9,364 nucleotides of DNA from Candidatus Latescibacterota bacterium (GTDB taxonomy: Bacteria; JAAXHH01; JABIQT01), in assembly GCA_018667995.1 (NCBI GenBank), contig JABIQT010000215.1, forward strand, positions 1-9,364, written 5' to 3'. Positions 1-7,264 of this stretch are shown here, in pieces. A program made the translations under genes and the position numbers. The notes beneath the pieces are model-generated. The model was given only the letters and a program-made list of their open reading frames with translations. It did not search any database and was not told the origin of the DNA. Within the stretch, counting starts at the first letter, position 1. Each line of letters opens with the position of its first letter.

Positions 1-1474
1 ATTCCCGTACATTCGTTGCGATCTCGTTTTGATACTTCTGTTTTACCCGATCCACGCTCAGGCTGGATTTAAAGGTTACGCCACATCCCCTCGGGGCAGT
101 CCGTAATTCAAATTTTACAATGGCCCAGCACGGCTTCGGCATGGTGTAGCTCTCCTCACCATGTACCGCATTCATGAGAGTTTCCTTGTAGATTACGGTC
201 GGTTCACCGAATCGTGCCTGTAATCCGAAACGAGTATCGAGAATTTCGGTGAGGATTTCCATCTGAATCTTTCCCATGATTTTCACATGCATTTCGCGTT
301 CTTCGTTCAACCAACTGAAATTGAGGTGCGGGTCTTCGGTGGAAAGCACCGCCAATGCCTCGGCCAACGCGGCATATTGATCCGGATCTTGCGCTGTGAC
401 CTGCGCCGACAGAACAGGTTCCGATAAGGAGTAGGCTCCGGGAACGGGACCTGCATCCCCGAGAATATCCCCGATCTGCGCCTCGGGCAGGCCGCAGAGG
501 AATCCAATGTCACCGGCGTTAAGTACTGGTGTGTCGACATATTGATTAAGGATTGGTTTTTTGATCTGCGTGATTTTCTCTTCGCGACCGCTGGATTTAT
601 TGAAAACACTATCCCTATTTTTGAGGCTACCAGCATACAAGCGGACACCCGCAATTCTGCCTAACTTTGGATCAGATTCAACCTTGTAAATCACACCGGA
701 AACAGGCAGGTCCGTTCGTGATGGAGCCTCTGGACAGAGATCTCTCACCGCGTCCAAAAGCTTCTGTGTGCCTATATGGTTCTTCGCACTTCCGTACATG
801 ACTGGAAAAAGTCTGCGGTCGCCCACACCATCTTTCAATGCCTTCGAAAGGGTCAAGATATCAGGCGTGTGGCCATCAAGGTAGTCTTCGAGAGCGGCAT
901 CGTCACTTCCTACGATAGACTCAACCAGGTCCTGATTGTCTTCGCGGAAGAGATCCTCGATGCCAGCATCGTCTCTGCCTTCTCGAACCGGCCGATTAAG
1001 CTGTACGAGATTCGGAGAGAATGCCCTGCATATGTTCGCAATGACGGCGTCCGTGTCCGATCCAACTCGATCTATTTTGTTTACATACAAGATGACGGGC
1101 ACATCGAGTTGGGCGAGAGCTTCCCAAATGATTTCGGTATGAGATTGGATACCCTCCACGGCCGACAGAACCAGCACCGCACTGTCCAGAACGCGCAAGG
1201 AGCGTTCAACCTCGGCCGCGAAGTCCATGTGTCCCGGCGTGTCGATCAGGTTGATCCGGACATCTGACCATTCGATGGATAGCGTGGATGCGCGAACCGA
1301 GATGCCTCTACGCCTTTCGACGTCAAGTCCATCGGAGAGACTTGTGCCCTTATCCACCCTCCCAACGGCCCGGGTAGCGCCACTCAGAAATAGGATATGT
1401 TCGGTCAATGTGGTTTTACCGGCATCCACGTGAGCCAATATACCCAGATTGCGTATGCTGACTTTCTCTGTCAT
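1..1474 (-). CDS. TetM/TetO-type ribosomal protection GTPase (EF-G superfamily), 3' end beyond window
   Basis: Reading from the ATG at 1474 the frame stays open to base 1 (491 codons), so it is cut by the window edge. Family members are about 640 residues; the rest of domain IV and domain V are missing. GTPase motifs are intact: P-loop AHVDAGKT (14-21), switch I RGIS (56-59), DTPGH (78-82), NKID (132-135) and GSAK (228-231). Domain II follows at roughly 240-330, domain III near 350-420 (MGKIQME, 400-406), then EPTVIYKE (424-431) and a domain IV start with RGCGVTFKSS (462-471), which resembles the TetM GSGMQYESS region. The lack of an EF-G-style G' insertion and the GSAKNHIG stretch favour the TetM/TetO branch over EF-G. 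RF3 shares RGIS but not the rest. Known members release tetracycline from the ribosome; many environmental homologues have no proven role, so resistance is not claimed. AAGGT lies 5 bases upstream of the start. The propeller gene ends 42 bases upstream, suggesting co-transcription. Confidence 0.9.
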   Translation of the reverse strand, partial: MTEKVSIRNLGILAHVDAGKTTLTEHILFLSGATRAVGRVDKGTSLSDGLDVERRRGISVRASTLSIEWSDVRINLIDTPGHMDFAAEVERSLRVLDSAVLVLSAVEGIQSHTEIIWEALAQLDVPVILYVNKIDRVGSDTDAVIANICRAFSPNLVQLNRPVREGRDDAGIEDLFREDNQDLVESIVGSDDAALEDYLDGHTPDILTLSKALKDGVGDRRLFPVMYGSAKNHIGTQKLLDAVRDLCPEAPSRTDLPVSGVIYKVESDPKLGRIAGVRLYAGSLKNRDSVFNKSSGREEKITQIKKPILNQYVDTPVLNAGDIGFLCGLPEAQIGDILGDAGPVPGAYSLSEPVLSAQVTAQDPDQYAALAEALAVLSTEDPHLNFSWLNEEREMHVKIMGKIQMEILTEILDTRFGLQARFGEPTVIYKETLMNAVHGEESYTMPKPCWAIVKFELRTAPRGCGVTFKSSLSVDRVKQKYQNEIATNVRE

Positions 1475-1516
1475 GGTCTACCTTGATTCCTGTCTACCCG
1501 ATTTCAAGATCTGCCT

Positions 1517-2779
1517 CTAATGTTGGAGCTTTTGAAGGAATACTCGATTCTTCAATGCATCATTGTAATCGCTCTGATTCATCAAACCGGCGTTGTGTCC
1601 GCAGGTATACATTGCCCAAAAGCCGCCAGCCCCAACCGTACCTGGCCTTAGCCAGTCGCAGTGCTCAATTGCTGGCAACCAACGGGCTCTATCGAGTACC
1701 GTTTCTGTTACTTGCCGTTGTGCCTTGAGTGCACCGTCTGTGTCAAATACCAGGTGGAATAACTCAAGTGACGGATCATACCATCCGGGAAGCTTAGCTG
1801 CTGGATCAGTAGCGATTATCAGGTGTATGTTATCCTCTGCGTCACAGGACATGGCACTCGATTTCGCGATCGAAAGATCCAAATTGGGTGCGGCCACACT
1901 CAGGTCCGTGGATGTCCAACCGGAAGCGTTTCTGAGCCACAGTAACCCACGATCTTCGGTAGCGCAGTAAAGCCACGGTCTATCCTGACTGTCAATCGTA
2001 TGAGGTGAGATTCTGATGGAAGCATCAGGTGATCCCGCCGGACAGGCGACAAATGGGCGCAAAGTGTCTGTCGTCAGCGGAAGTTCCGTTGCCACATCTT
2101 CGTGCAGCCAGGAATCTCCTCCGTCCGTGGAATGTACGTATCCTGCGGCCCTGCCCTTGCCGTCCAACGCTTTTCCCGTGTCTGAGTAATGCAATTGAAA
2201 TGTGAGATGCAGGTTGCCCGTCGGACCAACTGTAAGTCCATGCATAAAATGATTATAGCCTGCTGTGGGGCTGATGGCTATATCAGTGGGTGGTTCCCAA
2301 GGTTCCGCTTTTCGTCTTCGGGTGTACTGAAGTTTCCACCGGTCCGCCTTCTCGCGATACGCCACGTGTAGCGTGCCGGCGGAATCTATTGCGAGGGCCG
2401 GGTAACTGTGTGCCGGCCCCATAGGTTCCGGTAATGACCAGGATTCAGGGATCTCAGGTGTGTCGGACCAACGGTAGAGAAAATGACCGTGATGGGCTCC
2501 AATCATAGCGTGTAGTCGCTGGTCGGCATCAAGCACGAGGGCCGGACCACAATGATTGTCAGTGCCTTCTCCCAGGACAAACGTCCTCAATACCTCACCG
2601 GAATCGGCGTCGCACACTCCGAATTGGATCCTGACGGGTCCATCGGTCTCGCTAGGCGCATCCAGCCACCCAGCAAATAGATACTGATCCTTGCGGATTA
2701 GTTTACTACTGATGTTATAAGCCGTGGCCCTGTCTGAACCTTCGTTCGATAAACAGATTGGAGACTCTATGGCGTTCAA
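1517..2779 (-). CDS. BNR-repeat (BNR_4-like) beta-propeller protein
   Basis: A 420-residue protein with features of BNR/sialidase-type beta-propellers. A clear Asp-box, STDGGDSW, lies at 217-224. A 'D..G.LH'-type blade motif recurs near residues 84, 132, 186, 263 and 313. DNHCGPAL (74-81), AHHGHFLYRWS (95-105) and HSYPALAI (124-131) resemble the His-rich core of the BNR_4 family, which includes proteins related to polysaccharide lyases. Substrate and activity cannot be told; it may be a glycan-binding or lyase-like protein, or catalytically inactive. The start is TTG: an in-frame TGA lies just upstream, the next in-frame ATG is at residue 92, and AAGGAG (complement of 2789-2794) sits 9 bases before the TTG. 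The N-terminus has no hydrophobic stretch, so no signal peptide is visible and a cytoplasmic location is inferred, which is unusual for a glycan-active propeller. It is the upstream gene of a probable two-gene unit with the TetM-like GTPase. Confidence 0.8.
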   Translation of the reverse strand: MNAIESPICLSNEGSDRATAYNISSKLIRKDQYLFAGWLDAPSETDGPVRIQFGVCDADSGEVLRTFVLGEGTDNHCGPALVLDADQRLHAMIGAHHGHFLYRWSDTPEIPESWSLPEPMGPAHSYPALAIDSAGTLHVAYREKADRWKLQYTRRRKAEPWEPPTDIAISPTAGYNHFMHGLTVGPTGNLHLTFQLHYSDTGKALDGKGRAAGYVHSTDGGDSWLHEDVATELPLTTDTLRPFVACPAGSPDASIRISPHTIDSQDRPWLYCATEDRGLLWLRNASGWTSTDLSVAAPNLDLSIAKSSAMSCDAEDNIHLIIATDPAAKLPGWYDPSLELFHLVFDTDGALKAQRQVTETVLDRARWLPAIEHCDWLRPGTVGAGGFWAMYTCGHNAGLMNQSDYNDALKNRVFLQKLQH

Positions 2780-2788
2780 ATTAGTCTT

Positions 2789-2794
2789 CTCCTT
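2789..2794 (-). promoter_or_regulatory. Ribosome binding site that fixes the TTG start of the propeller gene
   Basis: Read on the minus strand this is AAGGAG, 9 bases before the TTG at 2779. Together with the in-frame TGA a few codons further upstream it leaves TTG as the only reasonable start, since the first in-frame ATG would remove about 90 residues including part of the propeller. Confidence 0.75.
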
Positions 2795-2820
2795 CCATCA
2801 TACTCAGCCAACAGTGGCTA

Positions 2821-2840
2821 TTATTTCCCAATTGAAATAA
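2821..2840. repeat. 7-bp perfect inverted repeat (possible operator or hairpin)
   Basis: TTATTTC (2821-2827) and GAAATAA (2834-2840) are perfect inverted repeats around a 6-base spacer. It lies about 41 bases upstream of the propeller gene start, where an operator or promoter-overlapping site could be. The arms are AT-rich, so chance is possible. Confidence 0.35.
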
Positions 2841-3062
2841 ACCGTACACTTCACGATTCTCTACGGGACATACAGTGGGAAGCGCCGGCTGAAGCGACGG
2901 TTAAGTGCAATGGTCGCCGATGCATCGCCTTTCCTGTCAGATTCTGTATCATCTTTAAACAGGGAATAGTGATCGATGACCGATTGGTCGAACTGTAGAC
3001 AAAGGTCTTAGTACCACCGTACTGTTTCACATATGCTCCATGATAACGCGCTTCCTGCTATC

Positions 3063-3098
3063 ATTCTAATAGAATTTCAAATGAGGAGATATATATCT
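3063..3098. repeat. Two adjacent AT-rich palindromes
   Basis: ATTCT-AAT-AGAAT occupies 3063-3075, and a perfect 12-bp palindrome, AGATATATATCT, occupies 3087-3098. They sit 11 bases apart, about 200 bases upstream of the Uup start. Such sites can be protein-binding sites or simply AT-rich sequence; no run of T follows that would make a terminator. Confidence 0.3.
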
Positions 3099-3300
3099 TT
3101 CAGGTTATTCGGAGTCCTCTGTCCATCCAGAACGCCCGAGTTTACTTCCGGCGGCATTGAAAGCGCCCATAAGCGGACGAAATATCCGATCGTCCCGGTG
3201 CTCAAAAGCTCGAATTAAGGTGTGAATCTCATTGCCATTTCGGGTGGTAGAGCGTACTTTCTGCGGTGAAAACAAGACACTTTCAGAATTCCGGATACCC

Positions 3301-5073
3301 ATGGCACTGATCTCCCTTAACAATCTCTCATTGAGTTTCGGCGACCCACCTTTGTTTGAAGAGTTGAATCTTCAAATAAACGCAGACGAGCGACTCTGTT
3401 TACTCGGGAGAAATGGGGCGGGAAAGTCCACGTTGATGAAAGTGATCAGTGGCAATGTCGTACCCGACTCGGGGGATGTCAGTCGCCAGAAAAAGATTCG
3501 AATTGCACTGCTGGATCAGGACGTGCCCGATGAGCTGAGCGGCTCGGTGCACGATGTGGTTTCGGCTGATTTGCCCCTGCATCAGACGGGGCCGCCGATG
3601 GTGGACATCGTCCTCACACGGATGCAGCTCGATCCCTATGCCTCATTTGAAGCACTATCTGTGGGACTAAAGCGGCGGACGCTTCTGGCCAAAGCCCTTG
3701 CGACCTCACCAGATATTCTCCTGTTGGACGAACCCACCAATCATCTCGATATTGAAGCAATCGCATGGCTCGAGGCCTTTCTACTCAAACAACGGTTCAC
3801 CATTCTCTTTGTCACCCATGACCGTTTGTTGACACGGCATCTTGCCACTCGAATTCTGGAGCTTGACCAGGGCCGACTCTCAAGCTGGGAGTGTGATTAT
3901 CCCACCTATCTTAAGAGGCGTGAGGAATTGGCTGCCGCCGAAGCAGAACAACAGAAGCAGTTCGATCGTAAACTGGCTGAGGAAGAGGTCTGGATCAGAC
4001 AGGGCATTCGTGCGAGACGGACACGAAACGAGGGACGCGTTCGCTCTCTGGAATCCATGAGGGAGGCCCGCCGGAACCGAAGACCTGAGACTGGTGATGT
4101 GCGTCTGCAGGTGAATTCTGGAGAGAAGTCGAGCAAGCGCGTGATTGTGGCAAAGGACCTCTCCTTTTCCTACGGGGATACAACTGTCGTAGACGGCTTC
4201 TCCACGACGATTCAACGTGGAGACAAAATCGGCTTCATCGGGCCAAACGGCGCTGGAAAGACCACGCTGCTTCGATTGCTGCTTGGAGATCTGCAACCCC
4301 ACCAAGGATCAGTTACACATGGTATGCGACTCCAGGTAGCCTATTTCGACCAGCTCAGGGAACAGCTTGACGATGAGAGAACGGTGTTCGAAACAGTAGC
4401 TGAGGGTACGGATCAGGTGACGTTCAACGGAAAGTCAAAGCACGTAATCAGCTATTTGAAGGATTTTCTTTTTACACCTGCAAGATCAAGAAGCCCGGTC
4501 AAAGTCCTCTCGGGCGGCGAACGCAATCGGCTACTATTGGCAAAGCTATTTACCTCCCCGGCAAATGTGCTGGCCCTGGACGAACCGACCAATGATCTCG
4601 ATGCTGAAACGCTCGAGATACTGGAGGCCATGGTCGTTGACTTTGCCGGTACGGTGCTCCTGATCAGCCACGATCGTACATTTCTCGACAACGTCGTCAC
4701 GAGCACAATTGCCTTCGAGGGCGACCATAATATCCATGAGTACGTGGGAGGATACAATGACTGGCTGCGGCAGCGTCGAGATCCGGGGTCCGATGTGGCC
4801 AAGGAGAAGTCCGATGGTACCGATCGGAAGACATCCGCTCAGCGACGTGCCAAGCTCAGTTATAACGACCAGAGAGAATTGAGCGGTCTGCCGGCCCAAA
4901 TCGACACAATGGAAACGCTCCGGCAGGATCTGTATGCGACTCTTGCTGAGCCGAAGAGTTACACGGATGGTACGGACATTCCGGACTTAAACAATCGATT
5001 GGAACGGGTCAACGATGAGCTCGACGCGGCATACCTGCGTTGGGAAGCGCTCGAGTCGGCACGCGAAGGTTAG
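3301..5073 (+). CDS. uup: ABC-F family ATPase, Uup-like, with shortened first ATPase domain
   Basis: A 590-residue soluble protein with two ABC ATPase domains and no membrane segments. Domain 1: Walker A GRNGAGKST (36-44), signature LSVGLKRR (119-126), Walker B LLLDEPTNHLD (140-150), His 173. The linker (about 205-261) contains EEVWIRQGIRARRTRNEGRV, nearly as in E. coli Uup. Domain 2: Walker A GPNGAGKTT (314-322), signature LSGGERNR (403-410), LDEPTNDLD (426-434), His 457. A charged C-terminal coiled-coil domain (about 518-588) matches the Uup DNA-binding tail. Uup proteins act on ribosomes or branched DNA and affect transposon excision and competition; the exact role is unsettled. Oddities: the first signature has Val for the usual first Gly, and about 50 residues normally found between the GSVxD stretch (around residue 80) and the signature are missing, making it shorter than the 635-residue E. 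coli protein. Start 3301 is chosen because MALISLNN matches the Uup N-terminus (MSLISM); an upstream in-frame TTG at 3232 would add 23 unmatched residues. The ribosome binding site is weak. Confidence 0.92.
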   Translation: MALISLNNLSLSFGDPPLFEELNLQINADERLCLLGRNGAGKSTLMKVISGNVVPDSGDVSRQKKIRIALLDQDVPDELSGSVHDVVSADLPLHQTGPPMVDIVLTRMQLDPYASFEALSVGLKRRTLLAKALATSPDILLLDEPTNHLDIEAIAWLEAFLLKQRFTILFVTHDRLLTRHLATRILELDQGRLSSWECDYPTYLKRREELAAAEAEQQKQFDRKLAEEEVWIRQGIRARRTRNEGRVRSLESMREARRNRRPETGDVRLQVNSGEKSSKRVIVAKDLSFSYGDTTVVDGFSTTIQRGDKIGFIGPNGAGKTTLLRLLLGDLQPHQGSVTHGMRLQVAYFDQLREQLDDERTVFETVAEGTDQVTFNGKSKHVISYLKDFLFTPARSRSPVKVLSGGERNRLLLAKLFTSPANVLALDEPTNDLDAETLEILEAMVVDFAGTVLLISHDRTFLDNVVTSTIAFEGDHNIHEYVGGYNDWLRQRRDPGSDVAKEKSDGTDRKTSAQRRAKLSYNDQRELSGLPAQIDTMETLRQDLYATLAEPKSYTDGTDIPDLNNRLERVNDELDAAYLRWEALESAREG

Positions 5074-5136
5074 ACCACCCCCATTGAGCTTGCCAACTGA
5101 CAGCTGCCCGTCTTTTCGACCAGAGGATTGACACCC

Positions 5137-5142
5137 GAGGAA
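5137..5142 (+). promoter_or_regulatory. Ribosome binding site that fixes the oxygenase start at 5149
   Basis: GAGGAA, whose GAGG core ends 8 bases before the ATG at 5149. An in-frame TTG at 5128 has a purine run directly against it (too close), so the ATG is preferred. Confidence 0.65.
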
Positions 5143-5148
5143 ACTCGT

Positions 5149-6135
5149 ATGCCTGCGGTGAGTAAGGATTTTCAGGATATCCCCGTAATCGATATCGGGA
5201 GTCTGCTCTCGGAAGACTTTGCTTCCGAGGCAATGCAAGAAGCTGCTACTGAGATTGGCGTAGCCTGCCAGAACGTCGGTTTCTTCTACATTACGAATCA
5301 CGGGATACCCGAATCCCATCGTCAGAATATGTTCAGCGGAGCACGGAGTTTTTTCGAATTACCGGAGGACCAGAAGATGGTTCACTATATCGGGAATTCG
5401 AAAAACTATAATGGATATGTTCCTTTGGGCGGGGAAGTAACCGAGAAGAAAACGGACTGGCACGCTTGTCTTGACTTTCACACCGGCTTTGATCCGGAGC
5501 GACCACCAGGGGCCCATCCCCTCTGGGATTCGACCGTAATGCCGTCCGGTTTGGTGGGTTTCCGGGAACTCATTCTCAAAAACTGGGACCTGATGACTCA
5601 TCTTGGTTCGAGGTTGACCGTCGGTCTGGCGTTGAGTCTTGGTCTCGAGGGTAGTTATTTTCTACCTTTTACCCGCGACAGCCTGAGCACGCTCCGCCTC
5701 TCCCACTATCCTCCCATACATTCGGACGTTTCCCGAGCGGAAGTAGACGCAGGGATTGGTGCTCATTGTGACTACGGATTTCTGACGGTATTGGCGCAAG
5801 ATGATGTGGGCGGCCTGGAGGTGAGAAATGCATCCGGCGAATGGATCGCCGCACCCTACATCCCTGGCACCTACATCGTAAACATCGGACAGATGACTCA
5901 GCAATGGACCAATGACCGATATCGGGCTACCCGGCATCGTGTCCTGCTTTCCACGTCGCGAGAACGATTTTCAATTCCTTTCTTCTTTGAACCATCCTAT
6001 GAAACGATCGTGGCGCCTTTGGACATCTGTTGCGATTCAGAGAATCCTCCACGATATGAGCCGTGCCATTTTGGTGAATTTATCAGAGCGAAATTCGCCA
6101 GGAGCTACGCGGAACACTATCAGAAACCAGATTGA
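5149..6135 (+). CDS. 2-oxoglutarate/Fe(II)-type oxygenase, isopenicillin N synthase-like family
   Basis: A 328-residue soluble enzyme. The N-terminal DIOX_N-type domain begins IPVIDIGSLL (11-20) and includes NVGFFYITNHGIP (42-54). The C-terminal 2OG-Fe(II) oxygenase domain has the facial triad H206-x-D208 (in GAHCDYGFLT) and H263 (in ATRHRV), and R273-x-S275 in RERFSIP, the usual contact for the 2-oxoglutarate carboxylate. LRLSHYPP (182-189) and DDVGGLEV are further family marks. All key residues are present, so it should be active: oxidation, hydroxylation, desaturation or ring closure of a small molecule with O2. The substrate cannot be told; the family spans isopenicillin N synthase, plant ACC oxidase-like and gibberellin-oxidase-like enzymes and many bacterial proteins of unknown substrate. 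No peptide synthetase is nearby, so beta-lactam synthesis is not supported. It follows Uup by 75 bases on the same strand with no terminator seen between, so read-through is possible. Confidence 0.92.
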   Translation: MPAVSKDFQDIPVIDIGSLLSEDFASEAMQEAATEIGVACQNVGFFYITNHGIPESHRQNMFSGARSFFELPEDQKMVHYIGNSKNYNGYVPLGGEVTEKKTDWHACLDFHTGFDPERPPGAHPLWDSTVMPSGLVGFRELILKNWDLMTHLGSRLTVGLALSLGLEGSYFLPFTRDSLSTLRLSHYPPIHSDVSRAEVDAGIGAHCDYGFLTVLAQDDVGGLEVRNASGEWIAAPYIPGTYIVNIGQMTQQWTNDRYRATRHRVLLSTSRERFSIPFFFEPSYETIVAPLDICCDSENPPRYEPCHFGEFIRAKFARSYAEHYQKPD

Positions 6136-6457
6136 TTGAGACCTGACCGTTGGCCTGGCTGCTCCATGTTACTCCCTATTTATATATCCACTTTGGGGCA
6201 ACATCGGAAGGTTAAATCGGTTTGGTTCGTGGGACGGACAAAGGGGCTGCAATGGCGTTTCCCGACCACGTGATCTGTGGTTCGACTTCATGCAGGTACG
6301 CCGACATTCATGGTACATCCATGTCTGGAAACAATGCGTCCAAGATATGAGGAATATCCGAACGCCGCAGATTTGCTCCTAAATTCTATTGCACTTGTCC
6401 TGCCCAGACATTTGGGAAACCACCGCTTAGTATTTCAGACTTGAAGGAGAGTTGACC
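6136..6457. other. Intergenic region between oxygenase and creatininase-like gene
   Basis: This 322-base stretch has no recognised gene. A 31-codon frame, ATG 6252 to TGA 6347, has AAGGGG just upstream at a plausible distance, but its product shows no recognisable motif and I do not call it. A short repeat pair, CATGG-tacat-CCATG, lies around 6307-6321. There is no GC-rich stem with a T run to mark a terminator after the oxygenase gene. The promoter for the downstream gene probably lies here, but I cannot name hexamers with good spacing. Confidence 0.5.
6444..6449 (+). promoter_or_regulatory. Ribosome binding site that fixes the creatininase-like start at 6458
   Basis: AAGGAG ends 8 bases before the ATG at 6458, which is ideal. 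The in-frame TTG at 6452 is only 2 bases from this motif, so the ATG is the start. Confidence 0.8.
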
Positions 6458-7264
6458 ATGCAGTGGGAGCAGATTACCTCATACGATTTTGCGCGTGCCG
6501 TTGAAGAATCATCGGGTGTTGGCATAATCCCCATCGGCGTCATAGAGGCCCACGCTTCCCATCTGCCATTGGGTACCGATATGTTGGCATCTCACTGGTA
6601 TGCCTGTCAAGCCGCGGCCGAGGAGCCTGTTCTCGTCTTTCCCCCGTATCCCTTTGGCATCAACCACGAATCCGCACACCTGCCCGGATCCATCGTAATC
6701 AAACGTGAGATCGTGTTTTCACTGTTAGAAAATATCTGCGATGAAATGGCTCGACAGGGCGTCCGAAAGATCGTTATTCTCAGCGGCCACGGTGGCAATC
6801 GATACTTTATACCTCTCTTTGTGCAGACTCTCGTGGAGAAGGATAAGGAGTACGTGGTGTACTATGCCCGGCCGGAACTAGAAGAAACACCGGATGTACT
6901 GGAGACATCCGAAACAGGGCACGCCTGTGAGAGTGAAACCAGCGATATGCTGCACATCACTCCGGATTTGGTCAAAATGGATCAAGTTCCGGCAAGACCA
7001 TTCACCAGTCTGCGCCGAAATCAGCCGCTGAAGGAAGCGGGAGTCTACTCGCCGATGGATTGGTTTGCCATGTATCCAGCCATGTATGTGGGTGACGCCA
7101 GCAAAGCGACCGCGGAAAAGGGACACCAGCTATCGGAACCCTATATCGCAGCACTTGTGGATATACTTCGACGCGTCAAATCGGATGATGTGACTCCGGC
7201 GCTTCAGGCTGATTTCCTGCGGCAGAAACGACGACCAGATGTACCCGCCGCCTGGGATCATTAG
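6458..7264 (+). CDS. Creatininase-family metal-dependent amidohydrolase
   Basis: A 268-residue protein of the creatininase superfamily. The metal-binding residues are present: E30 and H32 in IGVIEAHASHLPLGTD (26-41), D41, H111 in SGHGGN (109-114), and E160 in GHACESETS (154-162). In typical members the last motif reads HAGE.ETS; here Cys157 replaces the Gly. Known family members hydrolyse creatinine, formamidopyrimidines in riboflavin or F420 synthesis (ArfB), or cut the mycofactocin peptide (MftE). None of the partner genes of those pathways is visible, so the substrate is unknown: a cyclic or linear amide cleaved in the cytoplasm. No signal peptide. It lies 322 bases downstream of the oxygenase on the same strand and converges with the transporter gene 53 bases away; no clear terminator hairpin is seen between them. 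Confidence 0.9.
   Translation: MQWEQITSYDFARAVEESSGVGIIPIGVIEAHASHLPLGTDMLASHWYACQAAAEEPVLVFPPYPFGINHESAHLPGSIVIKREIVFSLLENICDEMARQGVRKIVILSGHGGNRYFIPLFVQTLVEKDKEYVVYYARPELEETPDVLETSETGHACESETSDMLHITPDLVKMDQVPARPFTSLRRNQPLKEAGVYSPMDWFAMYPAMYVGDASKATAEKGHQLSEPYIAALVDILRRVKSDDVTPALQADFLRQKRRPDVPAAWDH

Larger units (their letters stand above)
2780..3300. other. Divergent intergenic region, no convincing gene
   Basis: This 521-base stretch separates the minus-strand propeller gene from the plus-strand Uup gene and must carry promoters for both directions. I see short palindromes (listed separately) but no promoter pair with good spacing that I would defend. A plus-strand frame from 3033 to 3218 and a minus-strand frame from 3323 to 3105 are open, but neither has a ribosome binding site or a recognisable motif, and the second overlaps the Uup start. 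No tRNA, terminator or remnant of a mobile element is visible. Confidence 0.6.

Noticed and set aside
776-1267. 163-codon open frame on the plus strand
   Set aside because: It lies antisense inside the TetM-like GTPase gene, whose motifs are unambiguous; its translation shows no recognisable motif.
2797-2802. TATGAT (minus strand) as a -10 box for the propeller gene
   Set aside because: It would place the transcript start inside or right at the ribosome binding site, and there is no -35 hexamer at 16-18 bases.
3033-3218. 61-codon plus-strand frame in the intergenic region
   Set aside because: ATG start but no ribosome binding site, no recognisable motif and no conserved-looking composition.
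3232-3300. N-terminal extension of Uup from TTG at 3232
   Set aside because: The extra 23 residues do not match Uup N-termini, while the ATG at 3301 gives the family's typical MxLIS beginning.
3105-3323. 72-codon minus-strand frame overlapping the Uup start
   Set aside because: Overlaps the well-supported Uup N-terminus on the other strand, lacks a recognisable motif, and looks like chance.
5149-6135. True isopenicillin N synthase or antibiotic biosynthesis role for the oxygenase
   Set aside because: Only the fold and metal/2-oxoglutarate motifs match; no peptide synthetase or other pathway genes are nearby.
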